This document shows, in pieces, positions 13,901-24,834 of a DNA stretch of 64,000 bases (position 1 is its first letter; each line of letters begins with the position of its first letter). Source of the DNA: Telopea speciosissima. Taxonomy: Eukaryota; Streptophyta; Magnoliopsida; Proteales; Proteaceae. Made by a program: the position numbers and the translations under genes. The notes beneath the pieces are model-generated. The model saw only the letters and a list, made by a program, of their open reading frames with translations, searched no databases and was not told the origin of the DNA. The DNA is taken from positions 10,243,307-10,307,306 of the forward strand of contig NC_057920.1 in assembly GCF_018873765.1 (NCBI RefSeq), in the 5' to 3' direction.

Positions 13901-15805
13901 AACCAGCTACTACCTCAACTAATTGACCAGCAAGAAAACCGTCCAAAATTTTTCCAAGCAAATCAACCATAGTTTCTAAAGTTAAGCTGTCTCATTAGAA
14001 GCCCTACAAACCCTAACAGAATGTAAGAATTCCTAAAAAGCCGTTTAACTGAGCAAGAATCATCCAATACCATAGATACACTAGTTAAAATCTTAAATTA
14101 GTCTGTCCAACCCTAATTCAGTCACATGACACAGGCCATTAGGCCTAGAAGCCACATTTCATTTGAGGCTCTTGAAAATCCTAATTTTCTAGCCCACTTC
14201 TCTGGGAACCCTATAGAACCCCTGACTTAAATATTATACAAAACTCAACAATTAAAACCTAAGAAACCAAATTTGAGCCCTTAACAGTCATGGCCAATCA
14301 GGATATATGGGAATTGCACATTTTCTATTTGCACTGAACAACTCTTGTAAAAAGTTTGGGATCACTTTCCTAATCCTACCCCTACAGAAGAGTTGGTACC
14401 AGTACTGGAGTATGAAAATGGAAGTTTCATGTTTAAGCCTCTGCGGAGAATCAGGTCTGAAATCACATATCACCTTTACAGAGAGACAAAACCTATACTG
14501 TAGCAATACCGCTTATGTTTTCTATATATATCGACACAAAGATAAAAAGAAATATATTCACAATTTAAAACTATTATAAGTAATACAGAATGAAAGAATT
14601 CTGTTAAGTTATCCAGTTTACGGTGGCCACTGCTGCCCACTCTGTAATCAAGCATGGGGTTCTTGTAAATGCAAACCAATCTGGTAGCACCCTGATTGTG
14701 CCATATTTACTATATCCTACCTCCAATATTGTTTTTCTCAAATGGCCCAGTTCGGACCTTTGTCTGCATCAACTTCCCAAAAGTCTTAACATAATATCAG
14801 TAGAAATAAATCAATGAAGTAGAAAATTTTAATATCCCTGCTCCTCAGTATTTCAAGGTATGCCGTTCAGAAATATGTAAGTGGAAGATATCCAACAAAA
14901 CGTGAACCGGGAATCCAATTAGTTACAAATCATGAACAGAGTTGAACCAACCTTATTAACAGTTGGGTTGTGAATAATCTCATTAGTAATCCAGATCTTC
15001 TCATCGGGGAATTGCTTTCTAGCTTCATAAGCAATCTGGACAGCCCTTTCGACACCCCAGCAAAACCCATATGATTCAGCGAGTTTGACAGTAACATTAC
15101 CCCATGTGTATTCATTGCCATTCTCCTTTAGCTTCTTTATCACATCACCTGAAATTTTTCAACAGGTAAGGCAAATTAGAAGCCACAATTCCATCAAACA
15201 TGAAAAAAAAAATGTCAAAACTCTTGGTTCTCTAAGAACAAATCATGAATTCACTTCATCTAGCACATGATTACATTCTTTATTCCTATCTAACAGGAAA
15301 GAAACTAGGCATAGAAATCAATCGACCAATTCATACTCGGTGAATTTCCAAAAATTTCTCAAGCCCAGTTCAACTTCCGGTTGATTCCGAGCAACAAACA
15401 AAGTAGCAAGAGAAGAAGTAGAGAAAGAAGAGAGAGGAGTTTCATTTCAAGTTTCAACACGAAAGAGCAGTTAGCATGTCCACAACGAATTCACTGAGTT
15501 GGAAAAGTAACCTAAACACTTGAGTACATATACTTACTGGTATACTCCCGGTTCATGAGCTCGAGGGTTTCTTCTTTGTGGCCAAAACCCTTGCGGTTGT
15601 AATTCTTGCTCCTCGTCAGGTTCTTTCGGAATACCTTCGCATCGAAATCCGACTCCATGGCTGCTCCCGCCGCCGGAGCCGAAGACTCACCACTGCAACG
15701 GACGGAGAACGGTTTCCGATATCTGAAACCTTGGGAAACGGCCCCGTTTTCCGGGAATTTGTCCGTACGAATTGAGAAACGGCAGAATTGCAGAGAGATC
15801 GCCAT
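7920..15805 (-). CDS. HDR: 4-hydroxy-3-methylbut-2-enyl diphosphate reductase (HDR/IspH), plastid, 10 exons
   Basis: HDR reduces HMBPP to IPP and DMAPP, the last MEP-pathway step, using a 4Fe-4S cluster in plastids. Exons read on the minus strand: 15805-15538, 15148-14952, 12874-12695, 12589-12458, 12339-12265, 12182-12077, 11993-11899, 8938-8753, 8650-8564 and 7985-7920. Every junction is GT/AG and the phases join into an uninterrupted 463-residue protein, against about 466 in Arabidopsis as I recall it. The three cluster cysteines are at 119 (in GFCWGVERA), 210 (in DTTCPWV) and 347 (in NTICDATQ). The first 40-50 residues are Ser/Arg-rich with few acids, as expected of a chloroplast transit peptide, and the mature part begins near [16 protein letters not shown]. 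The start ATG lies about 140 nt downstream of a TATA box. Introns 2 and 7 are 2.1 and 3.0 kb and carry transposon sequence. A possible AATAAA signal lies at 7788-7793. The gene looks functional. Confidence 0.97.
9533..9667 (-). repeat. Au-like tRNA-derived SINE
   Basis: Read on the minus strand, the element starts with a tRNA-like A box (TGGTTAAGTTGTGCT) and B box (GGTTGTGGGTTCAAAA). It then has the Au-SINE body with GAAGCAGGGGGTAAGGCTGC and GTGGCAGGAGCCTCGTGCA. It lies in HDR intron 7 in the same orientation as the gene. The family call comes from memory of the Au consensus. Confidence 0.75.
10300..10800 (+). mobile_element. possible LTR-like fossil in HDR intron 7
   Basis: The stretch resembles the R/U5 end of a plant LTR in the plus direction: a pyrimidine-rich transcript-like part, an AATAAATAAAG signal near 10590, then a segment around GATTCAAACATAG. 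No coding domain accompanies it, so it is a broken remnant. Ends and family are unresolved. Confidence 0.3.
11436..11776. mobile_element. hAT-like MITE, 341 bp, with 8-bp TSD
   Basis: The ends are inverted (CATAGTTGTCAAGGC at the left, TTGACAACTATG at the right). They are flanked by CAATAAAC (11428-11435) and CAATAAAG (11777-11784), an 8-bp target duplication with one mismatch, the length expected of hAT elements. It has no coding capacity. It lies in HDR intron 7, about 120 bp downstream of exon 7 in gene orientation. Confidence 0.75.
12875..14951 (-). other. HDR intron 2 (2.08 kb)
   Basis: This intron lies between the second and third HDR exons. I see no gene, clear transposon end or tandem repeat in it. 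The open frames here are short and unrelated to known families as far as I can tell. Confidence 0.8.
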
Positions 15806-15946
15806 GTGATGAATGGTAGATAGGATAGGAGAGTGCAGAGATGCTCAACGGAGATTGTTAGGGGAGACGAAGTAGACGATAATACAAAGTGGGTCTGCGG
15901 TGATTGGTGAATTCTCTCTCTCTCTACAATTCAGATTTTAGAGCGT

Positions 15947-15958
15947 CTTTTATAATCC
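15947..15958 (-). promoter_or_regulatory. TATA box of HDR
   Basis: Read on the minus strand this is GGATTATAAAAG, about 140 nt upstream of the HDR ATG. Between it and the ATG is a short GA/CT run (15914-15926), common in plant 5' leaders. The position implies a leader of roughly 110 nt. This is inferred from sequence only. Confidence 0.5.
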
Positions 15959-16829
15959 AAACCCAAAACCCAGTGAGGCAATGAATCGAGTCACCATTGG
16001 AGATGTCCAAATGTCTGTTGCCTGTTGTTCACCAGGATTTTATTTTCTTTCCTGCACCGTCTCATTCGCCACATAAATTACCAAAAATTACCAGAGATTG
16101 CCAACTGGGCAATGGATGTCCATATAAAACTTGAGGAGGGTATAAATGTAATTAAGGAATGTCAAAATGGTCATTTCAATGACGTAAATCTAGCGGACAC
16201 AGTTTAATCGGCACTCTATAATATATGTGATGGTTAACACATTCTAGAAAATACTCTCAACGTTGTGAGATGTCTTTTTCCAATGGTTTTTTTTGTGGAC
16301 CGGAAATTGGGAATTTCACTCTCATTTTCATGTCGTCTTCCTCCCTTGGATGGGAATCAGTGTCCACGTGTTTCAAGATGGTGCAATGCACCGACAAATT
16401 ATGTGAAAAAGAATTGCGATTGATGTACATGGACTGTTTCAATAAATTGTCTATCAAAATAAATAAATTGTTTCTTTATAAAGGAAAAATAAAAATTAAA
16501 TGTGAGGAGCAGCTAAGATGAGATATCTTACACCCCATGCTTTCCACGCTCCTTGCATTTTATTGATGTTGTTTTTTTAATGGAATCTAGTCATTTTTTT
16601 TTGTGGTGAAGAATCTAGTCATCAAAATCTAACAAAAAAAACCAAAAAAAAAAAAAAAAGATAACGGAAAAAGTAGGTTACAAAGTCGTGTGCCCTTTGG
16701 GTCAGTGCGAGGGTTGATGAGAACGTCCATGAAGTGAGTTCAAGAGGGCAGGGTGATCATTTTACCCTTCTATGTTGTTGCGTATTTTAAAACTTTTAAA
16801 CCAAATGCATTGATGTGGACCCCTTGGGA
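15959..16829. other. intergenic upstream of HDR
   Basis: This is DNA beyond the HDR TATA box. I see only A-rich tracts (near 16640-16660) and no gene or bounded element. Confidence 0.6.
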
Positions 16830-17010
16830 TAGCTCATTTGACAAGATCAACATCTCACAATTAAGGGATCATGACTTCAAATCTCCTTAGAGTTTACCAA
16901 TTTTATTGTGAAGCATGATCCACATTTATAAGTAGTCAATTTACAAGTGCAATATTGTATTACTAGGTGTCAAGCACAAGGGTTGCATGTGCAAAATGAG
17001 AATTTTTTTT
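16830..17010 (+). repeat. tRNA-related SINE-like element, copy A
   Basis: The head has an A-box-like GATAGCTCATTTGACAAGA and a B-box-like GATCATGACTTCAAATCTCC, as in tRNA-derived SINEs. The body, with GTGCAATATTGTATTA and GGTTGCATGTGCAAA, matches the copy at 20190-20400. It is followed by two tandem copies (17020-17080, 17085-17150) of a segment starting GATAGGTTTCTTCTC. One diverged copy of that segment also follows copy B. Confidence 0.55.
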
Positions 17011-18017
17011 AAAAAAAATTGATAGGTTTCTTCTCTTCCACCCTAATAATAATTTAGGATTAAATTTTTCTTCACCTCAAACATGATAGGTTTCTTCTCC
17101 TCTACCCTATTAATAATTTAAGATTAAGTTTTTCTTCATCATGGGTGAAAAAAATCTAAAATTGGAGTGTCATTACTTCCTCCTCTTATTGTACCAAGTC
17201 CAAAAGAGTCGCTTTCAATTAAACGTAGGGTTAAGTTATTCCCTTTTATAAAATATACATGTATAAAACAATATTTCATTTCAATCCAGACAAACCTTTC
17301 ACATAATTACTTTGATAGGCATTATTTAATAATTATTATCCTATTAAGCAAGATTAGATATTTTTATAGTGAGAAATGATTCTATCCAGAAGCATGGTTC
17401 TAGACATAAGATGGGACAAAGTGATCGTCCTACTCCCATAAAAGGTTGAAATCCCATCCTTGTTGATGTTTGATGCTTATGTGCGTTCTTCCATTGGCCT
17501 TCGCAGTTCGCACTGGAGTAGGGATTGTGTTCCTGGACAAAAAACTCTTTCCCATTTTATATTGCTATTTATAAGTACCTAGCAGGCAAAGATTTACCTT
17601 CGTGATCGGGCTTTCTAGAGAGCCCCAATGACCAATCCTCGCATGCATCTACATTATATTGATTTAATTATATAGCAAATACATTTAATTTAAATAAAAT
17701 AAAAACAAAAAAAGATAATCTATTTTGTCCTTTTGTTTGTTGACCATTATTTCTCAGGGTCTACAATTTTTCATGGTGAGATTCACACAAAGAGATTGAA
17801 ATCTGTTTTTAGAAGTCATCAAGAATTGTAGAGTAAAGCAGTTGTAGAGTTCCCAAGTTTCTCATTCAATACAGGTACTATAGTGGACAAGCGAGTTGAG
17901 TGGTTTGCGCCTTTCTTTTAAAAATTAACATATGCCAAGACCATAAACTATTTTATCAAACGAGAAATCAAAGGCTCACTTGGGTGAAAAAACCAAGGCC
18001 CACGGATATGAGCCATG

Positions 18018-18758
18018 TTAAGGCCTGATTTGGTATGATTTCTATTTCAATTTTGGATTGTTTTCTTGAAATAGTTAACAAATAAATTTTTGGTCAAAAA
18101 ATTGAAATTGTTTTGGTTGAATCAATATGAAATATTTCAAGAATAAAAAAATCCATTTGATAATTCAAATTCTAAGAATAGATTTTCTATATTTCTTTGG
18201 GAAGGATGGTGGTGGTGGCGACGGCGGGGTAGTGGTGGTGCTGACGGTGGTGGCAGGGTAGTGATGACATGGAAGTAGTGGGGGGGGTGGTGGCGGCGAT
18301 GGCAATGGTGGTGGTGGCGGCGGTAGCAGTGGCAAAGGTAGTGGTGACGGTGGTGGTGATGGCAGGGTAGTGGTGGTGGTGGTGGTGGTAGTGGGGTAGT
18401 AGTAGTGGTGGTGGTGGTAGTGGTTGTGGCAGTGGCAATGGTGGGAGTGGGGTGGTGGTGGCGGTGGCAATGGTAGGAGTGGGGTGGTGATGGTGAGACC
18501 ATTAGGAGAAGAAGGGTGGTGTTTTATTTTTACATGAAATTACTACTTTGCCCATGCAATTAACGAGGTGTTCATTCAAGAGCAAGAGTGCTAAATCAAA
18601 TGAAATAGAAATTCTGAAACAGCAAACAACTCCTCAACTATTTCAGAATTTCTATTTCACTGCAAGAAGGTGTAAAAATCAAACCAAACAATTTCAAAAA
18701 TAGAAAATAGAAATCATCCCCTGAAATTGAAATAGAAATCATACCAAATTAGGCCTAA
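18018..18758. mobile_element. non-autonomous DNA transposon, 741 bp, with a GGT-rich minisatellite inside
   Basis: Ends are about 35-bp near-perfect inverted repeats. The right end read inward is TAGGCCTAATTTGGTATGAT and the left end is AAGGCCTGATTTGGTATGAT. The interior includes a long GGT/GGC-rich tandem tract at about 18207-18492. That tract makes overlapping low-complexity open frames on the minus strand, which I do not call as genes. No clear target duplication was found; the superfamily is open. Confidence 0.8.
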
Positions 18759-19349
18759 ACTACCCCCAAATAGATATATTTTGTGGAAAAAAGTGAGGAA
18801 AAGAATAAAGGAGAAAGAACGCTACCTAGTTATATGAGAAGACGTATGCAAGCATCTACATAATGGCCTTATTTTTTTTATCCATGATGAAGGGTTCACA
18901 CACAAATCTAAAGTCATCATTATTACTCCTCTACTATTTTAAATTTTTCTTTTGATAAGAAGAAATTCATTCATTAGAACGCAATATATTCATGGACAAA
19001 GAACAATACTGTTCCTCTTTGCCAAGAAGTCAATTAAACTATTTATCTCTTCTTTTTTTTTTGGGTGTAATTGAAGGGTCCATCGGCCATCAATCTCAAC
19101 AGAACCCCACAAGAAAGCAATGAGAGGACCCACAAGAGATCAAATATAGTACCTACAGGCTTCACTTTTATATTTTTTGAAACAAACAACAACTTACAAA
19201 ATACAAAAGTGAATAATTCATCCAGAATCGACTTGACATATAAAGGTGATGTGACGGAATGATCTTAGAGGAAAATGTTCAAGTGTTTCAGTTGAACTGC
19301 TGTAATCTTACTGGCTAAACAAAAACACCGCTGTGAAAACACTTCATAC
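18759..19349. other. intergenic, no gene seen
   Basis: A+T-rich DNA with no reading frame, tandem repeat or element end that I can support. Confidence 0.55.
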
Positions 19350-19640
19350 CAACCCGTTAACCTTTGCTCTGTTTATTATAAGATTATTGCCAAATTAATG
19401 TTTGGTTAATAGATTAAAACCCATCCTTAGTTCTTTAATTAGCTTTTTTCTAAGTGTTATCATCCCTTCTGGGACTATTTTCTAATAATGTTTACATTGC
19501 TCATGAAATCCTTCATCACATGAAATCCTCTAAAGCTATATCTGGTTTAATGGCTATTAAATTAGATTTATGTAAAGCATATGATAATATTGAATGAGAT
19601 TATTTTATATCTATGCTTATTAGATTCCAATCAAATTAAC
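19350..19640 (+). pseudogene. LINE reverse-transcriptase fragment
   Basis: In broken frames this reads like the plant L1-type reverse transcriptase core: RPVNLCSVYYKIIAKL, then AHEILHHMKSSKAISG, then GLMAIKLDLCKAYDNIE. The last matches the palm block whose usual form is ALKLDMSKAYDRVEW. Only about 95 residues remain, with stops and frame breaks. It is a dead fragment with no visible 3' tail. Confidence 0.75.
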
Positions 19641-20189
19641 CGAATGTTGTCAGTCCGGTTTCCTTTGTTTTTTTGTCCTTCTAGTTTTGGTCTAGTTCAA
19701 GATACAATACCAAAACCCAATAATTTTCATAATTTTAAAATCAAAATCGAATCAAATCTGTTCAATTTTATCCAATTTCATTCGATTCAGGCATAGTCTC
19801 AAAATTTTGATTTAAATGGAAATAACATGTTGAAATAAATAAAGTTGGAAACGAAATTACAACCTCATTATAAGATATATTCTCACAATGTCAAATCTGG
19901 CATCTTCGAACCTTTCTTGCACAACTCAACAACAAAAACTCATAGTAGGTAATTTCACACAATCAACAAAATAACACTGATTGTACGATTTAATAAGATT
20001 TAGGCTTGATTCGATTTATACATATTACATTTTATTCAGTCAAATTTAGTTCAAACAGATGCTACAATCTAAAATCGAAACCAAATCAAATCAAATAGAA
20101 TAAAATTGAAATCGAAACCGAATTAAATCAAATTAATGGAATCTAGTTAGTCAATGATAATAATGGGTTGCGAAAATATGCAAATGTAA
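19641..20189. other. intergenic, degenerate A+T-rich repeat
   Basis: Contains many AATCAAATC/GAATCGAA-type words, as in worn plant repeats rich in GGTTCGGTTT/AAATCGAACC words. I cannot assign ends. Confidence 0.45.
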
Positions 20190-20400
20190 CCCATAACTCA
20201 AGAGTTGCCGTCGGGATCAACCCGTCATCATTAAGAGGTGATGAGTTCAAATCTCCTTTGGGTTTACGTATCAAAAAAATAAAAAAATAAAACCAATTGT
20301 AGAGCATACTCTATTTATATAAGTTATACCAATTCAAATGTGCAATATTTTATCAGCACAAAGGTTGAATGTGCAAGTGTGAGGTTTTTATTTTTTATTT
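20190..20400 (+). repeat. tRNA-related SINE-like element, copy B
   Basis: It shares with copy A (16830-17010) the B-box-like GATGAGTTCAAATCTCC, GTGCAATATTTTATCA and GGTTGAATGTGCAAG. It is also followed, near 20440-20520, by the segment ATAGGTTTCTTATCCTCTAC that follows copy A. The pair is the same repeat at two sites about 3.4 kb apart. Confidence 0.55.
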
Positions 20401-20766
20401 TTATTGATGAATAGAATTTAAATCAATGGTGGATCCTCCAACATAATAGGTTTCTTATCCTCTACCCTATTAATATTTTAAGATTAAGGTTTTTTTCTCC
20501 ACCGCATGTGAAGAGAATCTGACTATTAGGGTGACAGGGATTTATTTGACTTCGGTTTCATTTCTTATCATTTTACCCTTGATCGATATGGGATCAGTCA
20601 CCGGTTCGGTAGAGACACCAATACAAATTGACCGATCTGCTGATCCAACACCGGTTCCTTGAACCATGAGTTCAAAAGAGTCCCTTTCTACCACCAAAAC
20701 CCGTGATTAGATGTAGAGAAAACGGGTCCAATATTTTAAGTGGTCCTCAATCAATTTAGAAGTTGG

Positions 20767-21336
20767 TAGGGCTGCAACAGGTCTGGTTGGGCCAGACTTT
20801 TTAAAACCCTAGCCCAACCTTGAGTCCTCTTAGTTGGGCCCATGCTTGGCCTGACCCTGACCCAGGGCCTAGAAAATCCAACCCTGACTCGCCCTCAGGT
20901 TCGGGCCGGGCTGACCTTAATTGACCTTGATCATGGAGTGGGGGAAAGGAGAGATGCATGGACTGGACTGAATTGGGCTGGGTCGGGGAGAAGATTATCA
21001 ATTTGACATAAAATAACACGATAATAAAATATATTATCGCTTATTATCTTCATATATAGTATATTAATAACAAAATATATATGGCATTTAAAGTTTATAC
21101 AATATACAGTATGTCAATATATATTTTATAGTATACTTAAAACAGGGCTGGGCTGGGCCAGGCTGGGCTCAGCCCAAGGCCTTAACTCTAGCCCCACCCA
21201 ACCCTGCTTTAGGGCCAGAAATTTCCAGCCCTGAGCCCCTAACCTGCCCTCAGGGCCAGATATGTCAGCCAGGCCCTTTCGGGCTCAGGGCGGGCCAGAG
21301 CGGGTTCGGGCCGACAAGGCCAAATTTACACCCTTA
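20767..21336. mobile_element. hAT-like non-autonomous element, 570 bp, perfect 8-bp TSD
   Basis: It starts TAGGGCTGCAAC and ends with the inverse of TAAGGGTGTAAA. It is flanked by a perfect 8-bp duplication GAAGTTGG (20759-20766 and 21337-21344). Both features are typical of hAT elements. The interior is rich in GGGCC/GGCCC words at both ends, with an A+T-rich middle. It encodes no transposase. Confidence 0.85.
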
Positions 21337-21344
21337 GAAGTTGG

Positions 21345-22094
21345 TTATATAGCCAGTAGGGTCTAAAAGAAGTTCAATAGAAATATTTAACAAAAGAGTT
21401 TTCTTCCCTGTCACTATGTCTAATGAAGTATAATGTTTTACTATTTGTCACATGGCAGTATATAGTTTAGTCCATGTGATAAAGGATTAGACAAGTATCT
21501 CATTGGTACAATTTTAGCTTAAATGATCGCAGGAAGTAGTTAAAATTACAAAAGACACCATTTTGTAATTTATATTCATCTCCATTTAATGGTATTTTGA
21601 TAATTTTACTAGTCTTTATTCTATTAAGCAAGATTGTATATTTTTCTCGGAAAAATGTTTTTTGTTCGAGAGCATGGCCTACGATGGCATCCCCTTGGAA
21701 CCCTAGATATGATCAGGAGTGTGGTGGTCATTTTGCGTGCCCCTATCTCTGGGCATGATTTGGCTAATTCCAATCCATATTTACCAAGGAAAAAGATCCA
21801 CTGCTAGACAAAAAACACGCTACACCATTGTTCGAAAACTAGGCAGAAAAAGACTAAATTTTTTTTTAGCAAATTTGAGTTAACTTCAGAGCCCAAAAAT
21901 GTCTTAATTCGATCCTTACAAGCAATACTGATTTACCTGCAAACCATCCTGTTGGTTGAAAACATAATTTCTATGTAGTTAATTTTCTTTTAAGAGCATA
22001 CAAACACATTTTTTCATTTGCTCATAGATGATCAGGATCAGCAAAATTTTTTGTATGCTCTCATTGCATTATTTTTCACTTCTTGTGGTCAATT
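21345..22094. other. intergenic, no gene seen
   Basis: A+T-rich DNA. A stretch near 21655-21840 resembles the worn MITE-like cores seen elsewhere (GTGGTGGTCATTTTGC), but I could not define its arms. Confidence 0.5.
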
Positions 22095-22483
22095 CATCCA
22101 AAATTTTGAAAACTTTTAGGTCTGGAAGAATTTTTGCAAATGGGCCTATAGTGACTTGGTCTCCAATTAGTATGTAATTAATTCTAATGGGCCTAGCCCA
22201 AACTTGAGACATTTGATAACAACATAGAGACTTGGGCCCCAATTGGTGTGATTAATTATAATGGGCCTAGCCCAAACTTGAGACATTCGAACACTTGTTT
22301 GGGCCCACCAAAATTTTTGAAAACTTTTAGGTCTGGTGGAATTTTTGCAAATATTCTAATAGGCCTAGCCCAAACTTGAGACATTTGACAACACAGAGAC
22401 TTGGGCCCCAATTGGTGTGTAATTAATTAATTATAATAAGCCTAGCCCAAACTTGAGACATTCGAACACTTGTTTGGACCCAA
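22095..22483. repeat. tandem duplication, unit about 180-210 bp
   Basis: Unit 1 begins near 22098 and unit 2 near 22308, each with GAAAACTTTTAGGTCTGG. Within each unit the sequence GCCTAGCCCAAACTTGAGAC occurs twice, with CTTGGGCCCCAATTGGTGTG between. It is a local duplication of an already internally repeated segment, with no coding meaning that I can see. Confidence 0.8.
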
Positions 22484-22613
22484 GCCTAGACAATCCATAC
22501 TCCATAGACCCATTTGCAAAACTTCCTCCTGACCTAAAATTTTTCAAAATTTTTTTTGGGAAGATTGTCCATACTTTGATCCGTTTCATGATTCTCCAAT
22601 CAAAATTCCTAGG

Positions 22614-22741
22614 CTCCGTTTGTTTCGACGTAAAATTTTACCTGAAAAATTTTACGTGGTAAATTTTATTACGTAAATATAAAATTTTATATGTTGAGAA
22701 GCTTTCCAATGTTTGTTTCCTTCACCGAAACAAACGGAGTC
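22614..22741. mobile_element. short MITE, about 128 bp
   Basis: Terminal inverted repeats CTCCGTTTGTTTCG and CGAAACAAACGGAG enclose an A+T-rich centre made of short palindromes (GTAAAATTTTAC). I found no clear target duplication, so the superfamily is unassigned. Confidence 0.75.
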
Positions 22742-24347
22742 GAAGGAAAAATATCCTAAGGACATGCATCCATTCCCTCTAATGCGTCCAACAAGATTAT
22801 CACTTCATCAAATCCGATTTCTTTAGGTTTCATCACTCCAGAGAAGATAGCTAATCCTTCTACCTTTGTAACTTCTTTGAAGCTTCCTTATTAGTCACGC
22901 CAGGTTGGTTTCATGCATGCGTACAATTTTCTTGTTGACGCCCAACTCATATGGACCATTTCGCATTTCACTTCAATGGATAACATTTGAAATCTCTTAA
23001 TTCTTCTAAGGGAGAGGGTTCCATACGACGTCAGAGTGCAGTTTTGCATCAATAGGAGGGAAGGGTGACGAATAATCCAATAAGGGTGAGAGTTTAATGA
23101 GGAGAGAATGTGTAGGACCCATGGGTGGGATGTGAGAGGACGTGCGCAAGAATCTGCACATTGGTGTCGTGGTCTTCCTTTTCTTTCTTCTAATTGAAAA
23201 AGAATTGTCACTAAAGAAATTAAAAAAAAATGATTGTTACTTTATTCATGTATAGAGATTCCTTTATACTTTCATGACATAATAAACGGTGGAACCTACA
23301 CTAACTCTTTTCTCTGTACCATGTGGTCCTTGCATCCAGACACAGAGGGTTCTGGGATGACTGCCCTGTCCCCATGAAAAGCAAGAATTCCACCCCTATT
23401 GATGCGTGGACGCTCCCATTGACCCCTATGCTGGTGTAGGGGCCATGTTACCTTTTAGAGAACCCTCTCCCTTTTCTAACACACCACTTATAGAGGGTAC
23501 CCGGTCTAACCACTGTATACGTTACTTTCAGTAATACATATCTTTATTTTGGTCCACTCTAACTATTGTATAGTTCACTGAGTAATATTATTTTTTTTAA
23601 TACTTCTATTTTGAGTAATGCATATCTTTATTTTGGTCCACTCTAACCATTGTATACGTCACTTTGAGTAATACAGGTCTTTATTTTGGGCAATTGAGTT
23701 TACAAGAAAAATTAGATGAGTAATTTTATAAACCAAAACCCATTTTTAAATAAGGAAAAAGTTTACATGCACGGTCGTGTATGTATACGATTTGCTAAAT
23801 GCCATTCTAAAATGTCATAAAAACCCTTAGTCCCCTTCCACCCCCAACCCCCCACCCCCCACCCCCCACCCCCCACCTCTATTTGATGGAGTTGATGGGA
23901 GAATCTCTTGTGTATGAATATCTTTTCCTTTAAATAACATAATAATTTTTGCTAATCCGAAAAAGTTACATCTTTGTATATTTCCATTCCCAATCAAGGG
24001 GTGAATCTGTAAACTAGATGTCACTTTCGCCTAAATATCATTATATTTATAATTTATTTAAAGGAAAGGATTCTATGATTATGCACCGTAGAGGAAGATC
24101 ATTTCATGTGAGGAGGAAAGAGATAAACACAAAGATGCTAGCCTTACATGCCCAGCCGTGTAAAGAACCTTTCTATCTTTTATTAATGAGATTTAAACTC
24201 CTATTATTTGTAGGGCTCTCCTCCGTTGCATGTACATGTACACTTCATGTATGGATAGTGTTTGACATCTGTTCCATCCACTGCAATTTATAATGCACAC
24301 TGCACAAATGTGAATTTTTAGAAGCAAAAAAAAAAACACACGTTGTT
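22742..24347. other. intergenic, no gene seen
   Basis: There is a (CCCCCA)n run at about 23845-23876 and a twice-repeated segment with ATCTTTATTTTGGTCCACTC near 23550 and 23625. The open frames lack recognisable domains. Confidence 0.6.
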
Positions 24348-24700
24348 ACAGCAAGATCTGTTTGAGCTTCGCTAGGTCCGAGCTGTCCTGCACAAAAGAG
24401 CATAGGTGGCTAAGGAGTGTCGGACCTAACCGACAGTATAACTCTGATGCCTAAATTAGACCTCGCGCAACAGATAAATCTCCAAGTAGAGAGAATACTT
24501 AGTTGATTCTTTTTTTACCTCTGTGATGAATGAAAATTTATAGGGTGGAGTTCGCAGAGCAACATAGTCATTCAATCGTATATAGACCATTGCTCATGAC
24601 TCCTATTTGTATTTATGGCGCTCTTTCAGCATGAACAACTGTCATGGGAAGTCATGTAGAATGCACGACCTTAACTGGGTTAGTTAAGGGTTGGGTTATT
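24348..24700 (-). mobile_element. LTR-like fossil, probably Ty3/gypsy
   Basis: Read on the minus strand it has an LTR-like order: a TATA-like CTATAAATTTT, then TTTAGGCATCAGAG, then CTCTTTTGTGCAGGACAGC. These resemble the R/U5 part of plant gypsy LTRs. No internal coding region is attached, so it is a broken or solo remnant. The outer edge near 24700 is uncertain. Confidence 0.45.
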
Positions 24701-24834
24701 CTTTTATCTCGAGTTCTCCCTAGTAGACTGATTAGTTTAACTATTCACCTCGATCATTCGAAATTTTCTCCTCTCAGGTTCCCTGACCGGTCAGGTTCGC
24801 AGGTTCCTCTCATAGGGGGGTGGAAATGACGACC

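Noticed and set aside
18137-18502. Minus-strand frames of up to 121 codons rich in Pro, His and Thr
   Set aside because: Three overlapping frames are open at once because of the GGT/GGC-rich tandem tract. There is no domain, codon bias or promoter.
22891-23211. 106-codon minus-strand frame
   Set aside because: No recognisable domain, no promoter, and composition like the surrounding intergenic DNA.
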